A DNA stretch of 6,245 bases from NCBI GenBank assembly GCA_020435185.1, contig JAGRAA010000529.1, forward strand, positions 1 through 6,245, given 5' to 3'. The position numbers and the translations under genes are program-made. Under the pieces are notes generated by a model. It ran no database searches, was not told the DNA's origin, and saw nothing but the letters and a program-made list of their open reading frames with translations. The stretch comes from Bdellovibrionales bacterium (GTDB taxonomy: Bacteria > Bdellovibrionota > Bdellovibrionia > Bdellovibrionales > UBA1609). This document shows positions 1 through 6,244 of this stretch, one piece after another; within the stretch, counting starts at the first letter, position 1, and the number at the start of each line of letters is the position of its first letter.

Positions 1-1
1 A

Positions 2-1687
2 CCAGTAAAAGTATCTCAGCAAATAAGTAAAGTTCTTAAAAAGAACTGGAAAGACTTATATAAAAAAATAAAAAATAAAAACAAACGATTTACTTGGATT
101 AAAAGACATTTAACAGAAGATCAATACGAAAAAATAAAAACATTTAATTTAAAAGGTTTAGGGTTTATTGAAGAGCCTAAAAGAGTGTATCCGTATAGTA
201 AAAGACTTTCACAAGTTATAGGGATAACCGGGAGATCTGGTAAGGGACTGGAGGGGGTGGAACTTGAATATAATCAGTTGCTTTCTGGAAAAGAAAAAAG
301 ACTGAGTTTTCAAAAAGACGCAAGGGGTAGAGTGTTGTTGGTAAACACAGACAATGTTCTCGATAATCCAGAAGGTAAAGACATTTATTTAACCATCGAT
401 TCAGATATCCAAATAAAATTGGAGAATGAATTAAGCAGAGCGGTAGATTCTTTTGATGCGGACTCTGCGGTTGGTGTGGTTTTGGATGTGGAAAATTCAG
501 AAGTGTTGGCGATGGCAAATATTCCCACCTATGATTTAAATTTTCCTAGTCAGTACCCTTATAGTGTGAAGAAAAACAGGACTGTCACAGATGCTTATGA
601 GCCTGGTAGCACAATGAAGCCTTTTACGGTTATTTCAGCTTTAGAGAATGAATTGGTGCAGGCGAATTCGGTTATCAACTGTGAAGGGGCTCCATTAAAA
701 ATAGGAAAACGTCTCATCAGAGAAGCTGGTAAAGATCATTATCATAAGAGTCTGTCAGTGAGTGAGATTATTGGGTATTCCTCGAATATTGGCAGCTCGA
801 AACTTGCTTTTATGCTAGGCCAAGAAAAGTTATTAAAAACATTATCTAAGTTTGGTTTTGGAGAAAGAACTGGAATTGCATTTCCAGGAGAGAGTAAAGG
901 GCTTGTGAATACGGAGCATTGGCCAAAGCATTTGTTGGCTAATGTTTCTTTTGGTCATGGTATTGCGGTTACGCCAATACAAATAGCTGCAGCTTATGCG
1001 GCCATCGCACGTGGGGGAGAATATAAATCTCCAAAGCTTATTAAAAGTATTGATGATCAAGAGATATTAACAGAGAAATCACATCGTATAATGAGCCAGA
1101 AATTAGCTGAAGTGATGAATTTGATGTTAACTCAAGCCACGGCAACCGGTTCAACGGGAGCTAGTGCACGAGTTAAAGGCTGGCCAGTTGCTGGAAAAAC
1201 GGGTACAGCACAAAAAATTGATTTTGATAAAGGCGGATATAAAGAGGGTGCCTATATTTCTAGTTTTGCTGGATATATACCGGCTAATGAACCAAAATAT
1301 GTTGTATACATAGCCGTTGATTCACCGAAAAAATACTTTTATGGATCACAAGTTGCTGCCCCGGTGTTTTCTAAAGTAGCTAGTTTTGCCATGAGAAAAT
1401 CAGGAAAAGCTCCAATTTTAATTAGTGACAAAAATCTTTTAGATAAAAAAAGCTTTAAAATGCCACAGCCTAAAATTTCTCAAGCCGTTAAGATTAGAGA
1501 GAATAGACAAGGCATCCTTAAAATAATGCCGAATGTTCGAGGTATGAGTTTGCGGCAAGTGCTACTTTCTATTCGTGGTGTATCAGCAAAGATTTCTATT
1601 AAAGGGTCTGGTCTAGTGACGCAAACCATTCCTGAGGCTGGAGAAAGTATAGAAGGTGTTGGTGAATTGAAAATTATTTTAAATTAG
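2..1687 (+). CDS. ftsI: FtsI/PBP3-type peptidoglycan D,D-transpeptidase with C-terminal PASTA domain (5' end outside window)
   Basis: Class B penicillin-binding protein, the transpeptidase that cross-links septal peptidoglycan on the outer face of the inner membrane. The frame is open from base 2, giving 561 visible residues. The stretch before the GTG at 185 reads as FtsI pedestal (RFTWIKRHL, then LGFIEEPKRVYP), so that GTG is internal and the true start lies to the left. By comparison with E. coli FtsI, roughly 100 residues including the membrane anchor are missing. All three catalytic motifs are present: S-T-M-K with nucleophile Ser at 608-610, S-S-N at 779-787, and K-T-G-T-A starting at 1196. 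The dimerisation-region signature GLEGVE is also present, near 250. The last ~57 residues (from about 1514) form one PASTA domain, which E. coli FtsI lacks but which occurs in deltaproteobacterial and Gram-positive homologues. murE does not follow; the next gene is convergent, with its stop one base away. SpoVD/PBP2 naming is the alternative; the fold is certain. Confidence 0.95.
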   Translation, partial: PVKVSQQISKVLKKNWKDLYKKIKNKNKRFTWIKRHLTEDQYEKIKTFNLKGLGFIEEPKRVYPYSKRLSQVIGITGRSGKGLEGVELEYNQLLSGKEKRLSFQKDARGRVLLVNTDNVLDNPEGKDIYLTIDSDIQIKLENELSRAVDSFDADSAVGVVLDVENSEVLAMANIPTYDLNFPSQYPYSVKKNRTVTDAYEPGSTMKPFTVISALENELVQANSVINCEGAPLKIGKRLIREAGKDHYHKSLSVSEIIGYSSNIGSSKLAFMLGQEKLLKTLSKFGFGERTGIAFPGESKGLVNTEHWPKHLLANVSFGHGIAVTPIQIAAAYAAIARGGEYKSPKLIKSIDDQEILTEKSHRIMSQKLAEVMNLMLTQATATGSTGASARVKGWPVAGKTGTAQKIDFDKGGYKEGAYISSFAGYIPANEPKYVVYIAVDSPKKYFYGSQVAAPVFSKVASFAMRKSGKAPILISDKNLLDKKSFKMPQPKISQAVKIRENRQGILKIMPNVRGMSLRQVLLSIRGVSAKISIKGSGLVTQTIPEAGESIEGVGELKIILN

Positions 1688-1688
1688 T

Positions 1689-2069
1689 CTAACTTTTATT
1701 GATTAAATGTTCTACGCATTCAATGAGTGTGGCTATTTCAAAAGGTTTTCTTAAAAGACCGGAGCCTCCTAAGCTTAATACTTCTTGAGTATTATAGGAA
1801 GATTCCCCTGTAGCGAGTAATACGATAGGCACGTTTGGGTCTTCTGCGCGAATGGCTTTTAAAAGGTTAATTCCATCCATGACGGGCATTTTTATGTCGG
1901 ACAATACGAACTTTATGGGATGAGTTCTTACAATCTCTAACGCTTGCTGACCGTTCTCTGCTTGAAGAACTGTGGCGCCTTCCATTTCTAGGACTTCACA
2001 CAGAGATGACCTAAGAAAGTGATCGTCTTCTACGACCAGAATAGTTATCTGTTTCCAATCTAGGCTCAT
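1689..2069 (-). CDS. Receiver-only (CheY/Spo0F-like) response regulator, cognate to the adjacent kinase
   Basis: A 126-residue protein made of one receiver domain with no output domain. Visible landmarks are the acidic pocket E14-D15-D16, the phosphoacceptor D58 in LSDIKMPVMDG (GAC at 1896-1898), T87 in LLATGES and K108 in LLRKPF, so it should accept phosphate. The frame extends to an ATG at 2117 (142 residues), but the ATG at 2069 is preferred. It overlaps the kinase stop as ATGA, has the purine-rich AAGAGAG just upstream, and places the first beta strand at the usual distance from the N-terminus. Expression is probably by translational coupling from the kinase promoter. With no DNA-binding or enzymatic domain, it probably acts by protein contact or as a phosphorelay intermediate; its target is not identifiable. 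The gene ends one base from the ftsI stop, with no terminator visible between them. Confidence 0.93.
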   Translation of the reverse strand: MSLDWKQITILVVEDDHFLRSSLCEVLEMEGATVLQAENGQQALEIVRTHPIKFVLSDIKMPVMDGINLLKAIRAEDPNVPIVLLATGESSYNTQEVLSLGGSGLLRKPFEIATLIECVEHLINKS

Positions 2070-3322
2070 GAGTCTCTCTTTTCGTTCGTCAAAATAGGAA
2101 GTCCTATAGTAAAACATGTATTCGGATTTGTCTCATCATAAAAGAATTCCCCGTTAAAGGTCTCTATGATCTCTTTTGAAATACTTAAGCCCAGGCCTGT
2201 TCCTTTTCCAACAGGCTTGGTGGTAAAAAAGGGTTGAAAAATATTTTTTAACATCTGTTTTGGGATTTTTTCACCACTATTTATTACTGAAATGTAGAAC
2301 ATACTGCCTTGCTGAAGCCCTTTGATCTCTACCCATTTATCGTCCTCATTGATGACAGCATCAAAAGCGTTATTTAACAGATTCAGTAAAACTTGAGAAA
2401 TTTGAATCTGATGGGTATGAAGGGGGGTGTCAAATTTGCTTTCGTCCCATTGAAGACGAATATTATTTTTGTCAAAACGTTCCTTACAGAACACCAGGGT
2501 AGATTTAATAATTTGTGATGGTGTTGTTGTCTTAAGTTCACTAGAATCTAGATTGCGAGAAAAATTCTTTAAACCATAGATAATATCACTAATATTTTTT
2601 ACTATAGAGGCTATTTCAGTAGATTTTTTGAAAATAAAAGAATCGCTGTCATTACTTTTTCTTTGAATCATCTCTGCATTTAAAGCAATTGCCCCCAGAG
2701 GGGAGTTGATTTCGTGGGCTACGTTAGCAACCATTTCACCTATGGCGGCCATTTTTGCCGAATGAATGACCTTTGAGCGTTCCGTCTCGAGATCTTTTTG
2801 AAACTTTTCTCTGAGTTGGGCTGATAGAAAGGCTAGGACACAGACGGCCAGAGTAAATACTAAAATTGAAATGACTGAAGACATATATTCCTGTGGAATT
2901 TTTAATAGAATAACAACAGCAGCTATAGCTGTAGCAAAGATAACGAAGAGAGTCTGTTTAGTACTTAAGATTAAAGAGCCGATTGCTGTTGCAAACCCGA
3001 GCCATATGAGAGCTCCAAATAATGTCGTATCATTGGGGTGGGAGAGAACAATCGTGGGAACGATAATGAGATTTTCAGATATAATTAAATATAATCCAAT
3101 TAAGTAGAATCTGGTTTTTGCAATAAAATAGGCGGTTATATTTAACGTAAATGCAAAAACTAAGGGAAGTAGATCGACATCTTTAGGAAATATATAAAGT
3201 GCCGTGGCTAAAATGAGCATGGCTAAGCCTCTCCATAAGAGCATAGCTAGAAGAAGACGTACTTGTGTTCTTTTCGAGGGATCTATTTTTTTAGAAGGTT
3301 TTAGCCATTTATTTTTATGCAT
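2066..3322 (-). CDS. Membrane-bound sensor histidine kinase with six predicted transmembrane helices
   Basis: A 418-residue two-component sensor kinase in the inner membrane. After a basic N-terminus (KNKWLKPSKK) come six hydrophobic segments at about residues 22-45, 50-69, 71-93, 101-119, 123-141 and 148-168. A short charged helix leads directly to the H-box, with no HAMP or PAS domain visible. The phosphoacceptor is H203 in NVAHEINSPLG (CAC at 2714-2716). The catalytic domain shows the N-box NLLNNAFDAV (314-322), F-box FQPFFTTK and G2 box GKGTGLGLS (372-380). The G1 box reads VINSGEKIP, with Asn where Asp is usual; similar N-x-G variants occur in working kinases. The hydrophobic region has only very short loops, so it may sense membrane state or a membrane-embedded signal (inference). 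The ATG at 3322 is the first in-frame start after a stop at 3353-3355; its Shine-Dalgarno is weak. The stop overlaps the regulator start as ATGA. Confidence 0.94.
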   Translation of the reverse strand: MHKNKWLKPSKKIDPSKRTQVRLLLAMLLWRGLAMLILATALYIFPKDVDLLPLVFAFTLNITAYFIAKTRFYLIGLYLIISENLIIVPTIVLSHPNDTTLFGALIWLGFATAIGSLILSTKQTLFVIFATAIAAVVILLKIPQEYMSSVISILVFTLAVCVLAFLSAQLREKFQKDLETERSKVIHSAKMAAIGEMVANVAHEINSPLGAIALNAEMIQRKSNDSDSFIFKKSTEIASIVKNISDIIYGLKNFSRNLDSSELKTTTPSQIIKSTLVFCKERFDKNNIRLQWDESKFDTPLHTHQIQISQVLLNLLNNAFDAVINEDDKWVEIKGLQQGSMFYISVINSGEKIPKQMLKNIFQPFFTTKPVGKGTGLGLSISKEIIETFNGEFFYDETNPNTCFTIGLPILTNEKRDS

Positions 3323-3379
3323 ATAGCTTATTCGGAAATACCAAAGACGAGGTTAACGTAGTTTTCTCATTTCGTATTT

Positions 3380-3407
3380 ATCATAGAAAATAAGGTACAT
3401 CAGTCAA
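3380..3407 (-). promoter_or_regulatory. Predicted sigma70-type promoter for the kinase/regulator pair
   Basis: Read on the minus strand, TTGACT (3407-3402, 5/6 to consensus) is followed after 16 bp by TATGAT (3385-3380, 5/6). Transcription would begin near 3373, leaving a leader of about 50 nt before the kinase ATG at 3322. It is the best promoter match seen by eye in the window and implies that the pair is transcribed independently of the lipoprotein gene. The two outermost bases of the -35 box lie inside the neighbouring inverted repeat. Confidence 0.6.
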
Positions 3408-3434
3408 GGTTTCTTAAACTTATTAAGAAACCTT
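3406..3434. repeat. Perfect 12-bp inverted repeat with 5-nt loop, abutting the kinase promoter
   Basis: AAGGTTTCTTAA at 3406-3417 is exactly complementary to TTAAGAAACCTT at 3423-3434, with ACTTA between. It lies 46 bp past the lipoprotein stop and touches the -35 box of the kinase promoter. It could be a stem-loop ending the lipoprotein transcript, but only 3 of 12 pairs are G-C and neither strand has a T-run directly after it, so it is not a standard intrinsic terminator. The alternative is a dimeric transcription-factor operator. The repeat itself is certain; its role is not. Confidence 0.75.
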
Positions 3435-3479
3435 AATGTACTCGAAGGTGTATGTTATGAAACTTAGGGGCGAGTCTTA

Positions 3480-4304
3480 TTATTTCTTGGCTTTGAGTCT
3501 ATCGGCAAGAGTTGTGCTTTTTGCGTCTTTTTTATTATAAATTAATTCCGCAAAGATAATGTCTTTATTTTCGTTTTTGTAGGTCATTTCGATCACAAAG
3601 GACTTAGTTTTTTCCACATACTTTGTATCAATGGTCACTTCAGTGTCTATGGAGTCTTTCCCTGTGAGAGTTTTAAAAAATTGATCTAATTTTATGACCC
3701 CTTTATCTTTACATTGTTCGTCTGTTTTAAAGGACGCATCTGAAAAGGGGTTTTCATCTAGCTGCTTCAACGAGGCCTCTGGTTGTATCTTCTTATCTTT
3801 GACATTAATTTGAAGAGCATCAACTCTATCGTAGGTCAATCGAGGGCTTTGATCATCTTTACTAATTACTAAAGGGATAGGGAGTTCTAAGGAGGAGTCT
3901 TCAATTTCTTCATCCATATTAGTGAAGTTGTCAGAGATTTTTAAGTTGTTATCAATTCCGCCAATTTCTCCATTAGAAGAAAATACCAATTTATCGCTGT
4001 CTGTTTTGCCGTTCTTTCTTTGAACTTCAGTATAGATAGTGATTGTGTAATTGGTTAAAAGATGAGTGCCTTCTTCATCGAGCTCATTGTTAATATCAAC
4101 GCAGTAGGATTGGACTCCTGACGCTCCATAAAGCGAATCACTTAATTTGCCATTTTTTCCGTTTTCTCCAGTTTTACTTAGGGCTCCTCCTTTAACGATG
4201 GGAGTTTTTCGAGCTTTAGGGGAGCAAGCTGTAGTGACCTGAATGGCAAACATAAAAATTACAGATAGGCTGAAGTAGTAGGCGAAGTTTTTTAAATCAA
4301 ACAC
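3480..4304 (-). CDS. Predicted lipoprotein of unknown function
   Basis: I do not recognise this family. From the GTG at 4304 the product is 274 residues. It begins with a lipoprotein signal peptide: n-region FDLKN, hydrophobic core FAYYFSLSVIFMFAIQV, then TTAC with lipidation Cys27. Thr at -3 is not the favoured residue. Ser follows the Cys, and there is no Asp at +2, so by the E. coli rule it would go to the outer membrane. Next comes a flexible Gly/Lys/Ser-rich linker of about 35 residues (KTGENGKNGK), then a hydrophilic, strongly charged region with alternating beta-like segments (YTITIYTEV, FVIEMTYK, IIFAELIYN). Cys68 and Cys198 could form a disulfide. A TTG at 4325 would add seven residues, but the GTG has AAGGAG exactly 6 nt upstream. 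It is the next gene after the PBP1b-type synthase on the same strand, which makes a role as that enzyme's partner worth considering; nothing in its sequence proves it. Confidence 0.85.
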   Translation of the reverse strand: MFDLKNFAYYFSLSVIFMFAIQVTTACSPKARKTPIVKGGALSKTGENGKNGKLSDSLYGASGVQSYCVDINNELDEEGTHLLTNYTITIYTEVQRKNGKTDSDKLVFSSNGEIGGIDNNLKISDNFTNMDEEIEDSSLELPIPLVISKDDQSPRLTYDRVDALQINVKDKKIQPEASLKQLDENPFSDASFKTDEQCKDKGVIKLDQFFKTLTGKDSIDTEVTIDTKYVEKTKSFVIEMTYKNENKDIIFAELIYNKKDAKSTTLADRLKAKK

Positions 4305-4310
4305 ATGGGG

Positions 4311-4316
4311 CTCCTT
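4311..4316 (-). promoter_or_regulatory. Shine-Dalgarno that decides the lipoprotein start
   Basis: AAGGAG on the minus strand, separated by the six bases CCCCAT from the GTG at 4304-4302. The upstream TTG at 4325 has no comparable site at the right distance, and the ATG overlapping the GTG by two bases is out of frame. The spacing therefore favours GTG as the start codon. Confidence 0.75.
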
Positions 4317-4338
4317 AAATGACAAGAACTAACGTAGC

Positions 4339-4367
4339 TTGGTATTACAAAAATTGTGCCTTATAAT
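4339..4367 (+). promoter_or_regulatory. Promoter-like sequence pointing antisense into the PBP1b gene
   Basis: TTGGTA (4339-4344, 4/6) and a perfect TATAAT (4362-4367) are 17 bp apart on the plus strand. A transcript from here would run through the palindromes and antisense to the 3' end of the PBP1b-type gene. No open frame of note starts behind it, so it is either an antisense RNA promoter or a chance match. Confidence 0.2.
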
Positions 4368-4374
4368 GAGACAA
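4344..4374 (-). promoter_or_regulatory. Possible weak promoter for the lipoprotein gene
   Basis: On the minus strand, TTGTCT (4374-4369, 4/6) and TGTAAT (4349-4344, 5/6) are 19 bp apart, longer than the ideal 17. It would place the RNA start about 30 nt before the GTG start codon. One copy of an 11-bp repeated motif (4347-4357) overlaps its -10 box. In AT-rich sequence such a match can arise by chance. Confidence 0.25.
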
Positions 4375-4433
4375 TGAGACTTAATCTATTGGAATTGATC
4401 AGTTATAGGCTCATGAGCCTGGACAAAAATTGT
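4347..4433. repeat. Two direct copies of an 11-bp motif, ACAAAAATTGT
   Basis: Identical copies lie at 4347-4357 and 4423-4433, 76 bp apart, at the two ends of the gap between the lipoprotein and PBP1b genes. Each is near-palindromic (ACAA/TTGT around AAA). The first overlaps the -10 box of the possible lipoprotein promoter and the second lies just past the PBP1b stop. They may be paired protein-binding sites or coincidence in AT-rich DNA. Confidence 0.5.
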
Positions 4434-4434
4434 C
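4407..4434 (-). terminator. Tandem small stem-loops after the PBP1b stop, possible terminator
   Basis: Read on the minus strand, the stop at 4438-4436 is followed at once by GACAA-TTT-TTGTC (4434-4422) and then by the perfect 14-bp palindrome AGGCTCATGAGCCT (4420-4407). The palindrome can fold as a 5-bp stem with a CATG loop. No T-run follows, so intrinsic termination would be weak. The palindrome could equally be a binding site. Sequence symmetry is certain; function is a guess. Confidence 0.3.
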
Positions 4435-4435
4435 A

Positions 4436-6244
4436 CTAAGGGGCATTTTCTGTACGGAATACGAGTTCAATATCATCTTCGGTATGTAAGATCTCATGAT
4501 CGTCCATCATTTCTAGAAGTTTCTGTCTAGGAACAGTCAGTTTTACTGTTCCCTCTGGGATTGTGAACTCTGTTTCTCCATATCGAGTCGCATAGGTTTT
4601 CATAAATTCAGTCCAAATAGGAAGGGCTCCACTCGCTCCCGTCAATCCATGGGGGGTATTGTCGTCGTATCCTACCCAAACCACACAGACGACATGGGGG
4701 GTAAAGCCAGCAAACCAAGAGTCTTTGGTATCACTGGTTGTGCCGGTCTTGCCTGCGGCAGGATATTTAAAGCCGCGTAAAGGGATGCTTCTGCCGGTCC
4801 CTGAGAGAATGGTTTGCTTCATCATTCCGACTAAAACGGCTGCCGTTTGTGCAGAGGTAATTTGCTGACCTTGAGGATGATATTCGTATAAATTATGCTT
4901 ATTATCATCCACCTTCGTATAAAGTTGAGAGGGAATAAATGATCCGTATCTGGCAATGGTTCCGTAAACATTCAACACCTCAAAGGGAAATAACTCAAAG
5001 GCTCCAAGTGTTATAGATGGTAAGGGCTGCAAGGCAGATTCTATTCCCATTCTCTTCGAAAGATCGACGATAGAGTTAAGGCCCACTTGAAGCCCAACTT
5101 TTGCGGTTGATATATTAATAGAGTTTTTTAAAGCTACAAATAAAGGAAGTCTACCAAAAGTCTTATTGCTGTAGTTTTTAGGACTCCAGCTTTGATTTTC
5201 ATATTTATAGGTAAACGGTTCATCCTCAATTATGGTTAATGGATTGTAGCGTTCGCCGTTGTCGGTAAAGTTCTCTAGGGCTGTTAAATAGATGAGAGGC
5301 TTCATAATAGAGCCCACCTGACGATGTCCTGAAATTGCTCTATTGTATTGAGTTTTCTTAAAACTACTTCCGCCTACTAGAGCGATGATCTCACCAGTAG
5401 AAACTTCTGCGGCAATTAATAAAGCTTGCAAAGATTTTCCTTGCTGGCTGAGTTCTTGAATGTTTTTATGGCTTTTTTCTATAGAATCAAGCCCTTTTCG
5501 CACGGCTTGTAAAGCAGCTTCTTGAGCTTCAGGGACCATGGTGGTGTATATTTTGAGACCGTTTTCGGCGTTGAAGTTTTTATCTTTTATTTTTTCACTA
5601 ATGGCATCTACAAAATAGGGTGCAGGCTCCGTAAGAAGTCTTTGTGGTGATTTAGGCAATTGAGATTGGGAGGCCTCGTTAAAGGTTTGTTGATCAATAT
5701 GACTGTTCTCAAGCATTTTCTCTAAAACACGGTTGCGCCTTTGCAATGCTGCTGAAGAGTCAGATTTAAAGGGGTTAAATCGACCGGGAGAATTTACGAT
5801 GGCGGCGAGAAGAGCACATTCAGGTAATTCGAGGTTTTCTAGTTTTTTATTAAAGTAATATTCTGCAGCGGCGCCATAGCCTCTGACCTGAAAGGGGCCA
5901 CTTTGGCCCATATAAATGACATTTAGGTAATTTTGTAAAATTAAATCTTTACTCACTTTTGATTCTAGAATGAGAGCCATAAAGAACTCTTTAATCTTTC
6001 GTTTTAAAGTTCTTTCGCTTGTTAAGAAGTAATTTTTAACAAGTTGTTGAGTGATCGTGCTCCCACCCTGTGTCACTCTTCCATGAGAAACCATACTCAA
6101 AAGAGCTCGAGTAATGGCTCTGAAGCTGACCCCTTGATGGTTTAAAAAATCTTTGTCTTCAATAGATGTGATAGCGTTTAAACAGGAGAGAGGGGTTTCG
6201 TTGATGGTGATCAGTCTTCTGAGCATGGGTTGGCCGTCATAAAA
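4436..6244 (-). CDS. mrcB: PBP1b-type bifunctional peptidoglycan glycosyltransferase/transpeptidase (5' end outside window)
   Basis: Class A penicillin-binding protein that polymerises lipid II into glycan strands and cross-links them at the inner membrane. There are 602 visible residues. The frame continues upstream of the ATG at 6226 (FYDGQP) to the right edge, so the start, membrane anchor and any N-terminal domain are outside. The GT51 domain has the catalytic Glu in IEDKDFLNHQG (GAA, 6160-6158), then GGSTITQQ, the KRKIKEFFMALILE motif and SKDLILQNYLN. YMGQSG and VKNYFLTSER match PBP1b better than PBP1a. The transpeptidase domain has SIMK (Ser at 5311-5309, Lys at 5302-5300), SIN (5122-5114) and KTGTT (KTG at 4750-4742). 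All catalytic residues appear intact. After KTG there is WVGYDDN, then a short acidic tail ending in ENAP, without the long C-terminal extension of E. coli PBP1b. The lipoprotein gene follows 131 bp downstream on the same strand. Symbol by family resemblance; orthology to E. coli mrcB is not shown. Confidence 0.94.
   Translation of the reverse strand, partial: FYDGQPMLRRLITINETPLSCLNAITSIEDKDFLNHQGVSFRAITRALLSMVSHGRVTQGGSTITQQLVKNYFLTSERTLKRKIKEFFMALILESKVSKDLILQNYLNVIYMGQSGPFQVRGYGAAAEYYFNKKLENLELPECALLAAIVNSPGRFNPFKSDSSAALQRRNRVLEKMLENSHIDQQTFNEASQSQLPKSPQRLLTEPAPYFVDAISEKIKDKNFNAENGLKIYTTMVPEAQEAALQAVRKGLDSIEKSHKNIQELSQQGKSLQALLIAAEVSTGEIIALVGGSSFKKTQYNRAISGHRQVGSIMKPLIYLTALENFTDNGERYNPLTIIEDEPFTYKYENQSWSPKNYSNKTFGRLPLFVALKNSINISTAKVGLQVGLNSIVDLSKRMGIESALQPLPSITLGAFELFPFEVLNVYGTIARYGSFIPSQLYTKVDDNKHNLYEYHPQGQQITSAQTAAVLVGMMKQTILSGTGRSIPLRGFKYPAAGKTGTTSDTKDSWFAGFTPHVVCVVWVGYDDNTPHGLTGASGALPIWTEFMKTYATRYGETEFTIPEGTVKLTVPRQKLLEMMDDHEILHTEDDIELVFRTENAP

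Noticed and set aside
185..187. GTG as the start codon of ftsI
   Set aside because: The same frame is open to the left edge and encodes recognisable FtsI pedestal sequence before this codon, so the gene starts outside the window.
216..518. Minus-strand open frame of 100 codons
   Set aside because: It lies entirely antisense to the well-supported ftsI coding region and its translation has no recognisable domain.
842..1060. Minus-strand open frame of 72 codons
   Set aside because: Antisense shadow of the ftsI transpeptidase domain with no recognisable features.
2070..2117. N-terminal extension of the response regulator from an ATG at 2117
   Set aside because: It would overlap the kinase by about 50 bp and add 16 residues foreign to receiver domains. 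The ATGA overlap at 2069-2066 gives a much better start.
2871..3107. Plus-strand open frame of 78 codons
   Set aside because: Antisense to the kinase membrane domain; an open frame opposite hydrophobic codons is expected by chance.
3323..3479. A further small gene between kinase and lipoprotein
   Set aside because: The region has stops in the relevant frames and is accounted for by the promoter and inverted repeat.
4659..4868. Plus-strand open frame of 69 codons
   Set aside because: Antisense to the PBP1b transpeptidase region containing KTG; no independent support.
6224..6226. ATG as the start codon of the PBP1b-type gene
   Set aside because: It lies only ~22 residues before the catalytic Glu, with no membrane anchor, and the frame continues upstream to the right edge.
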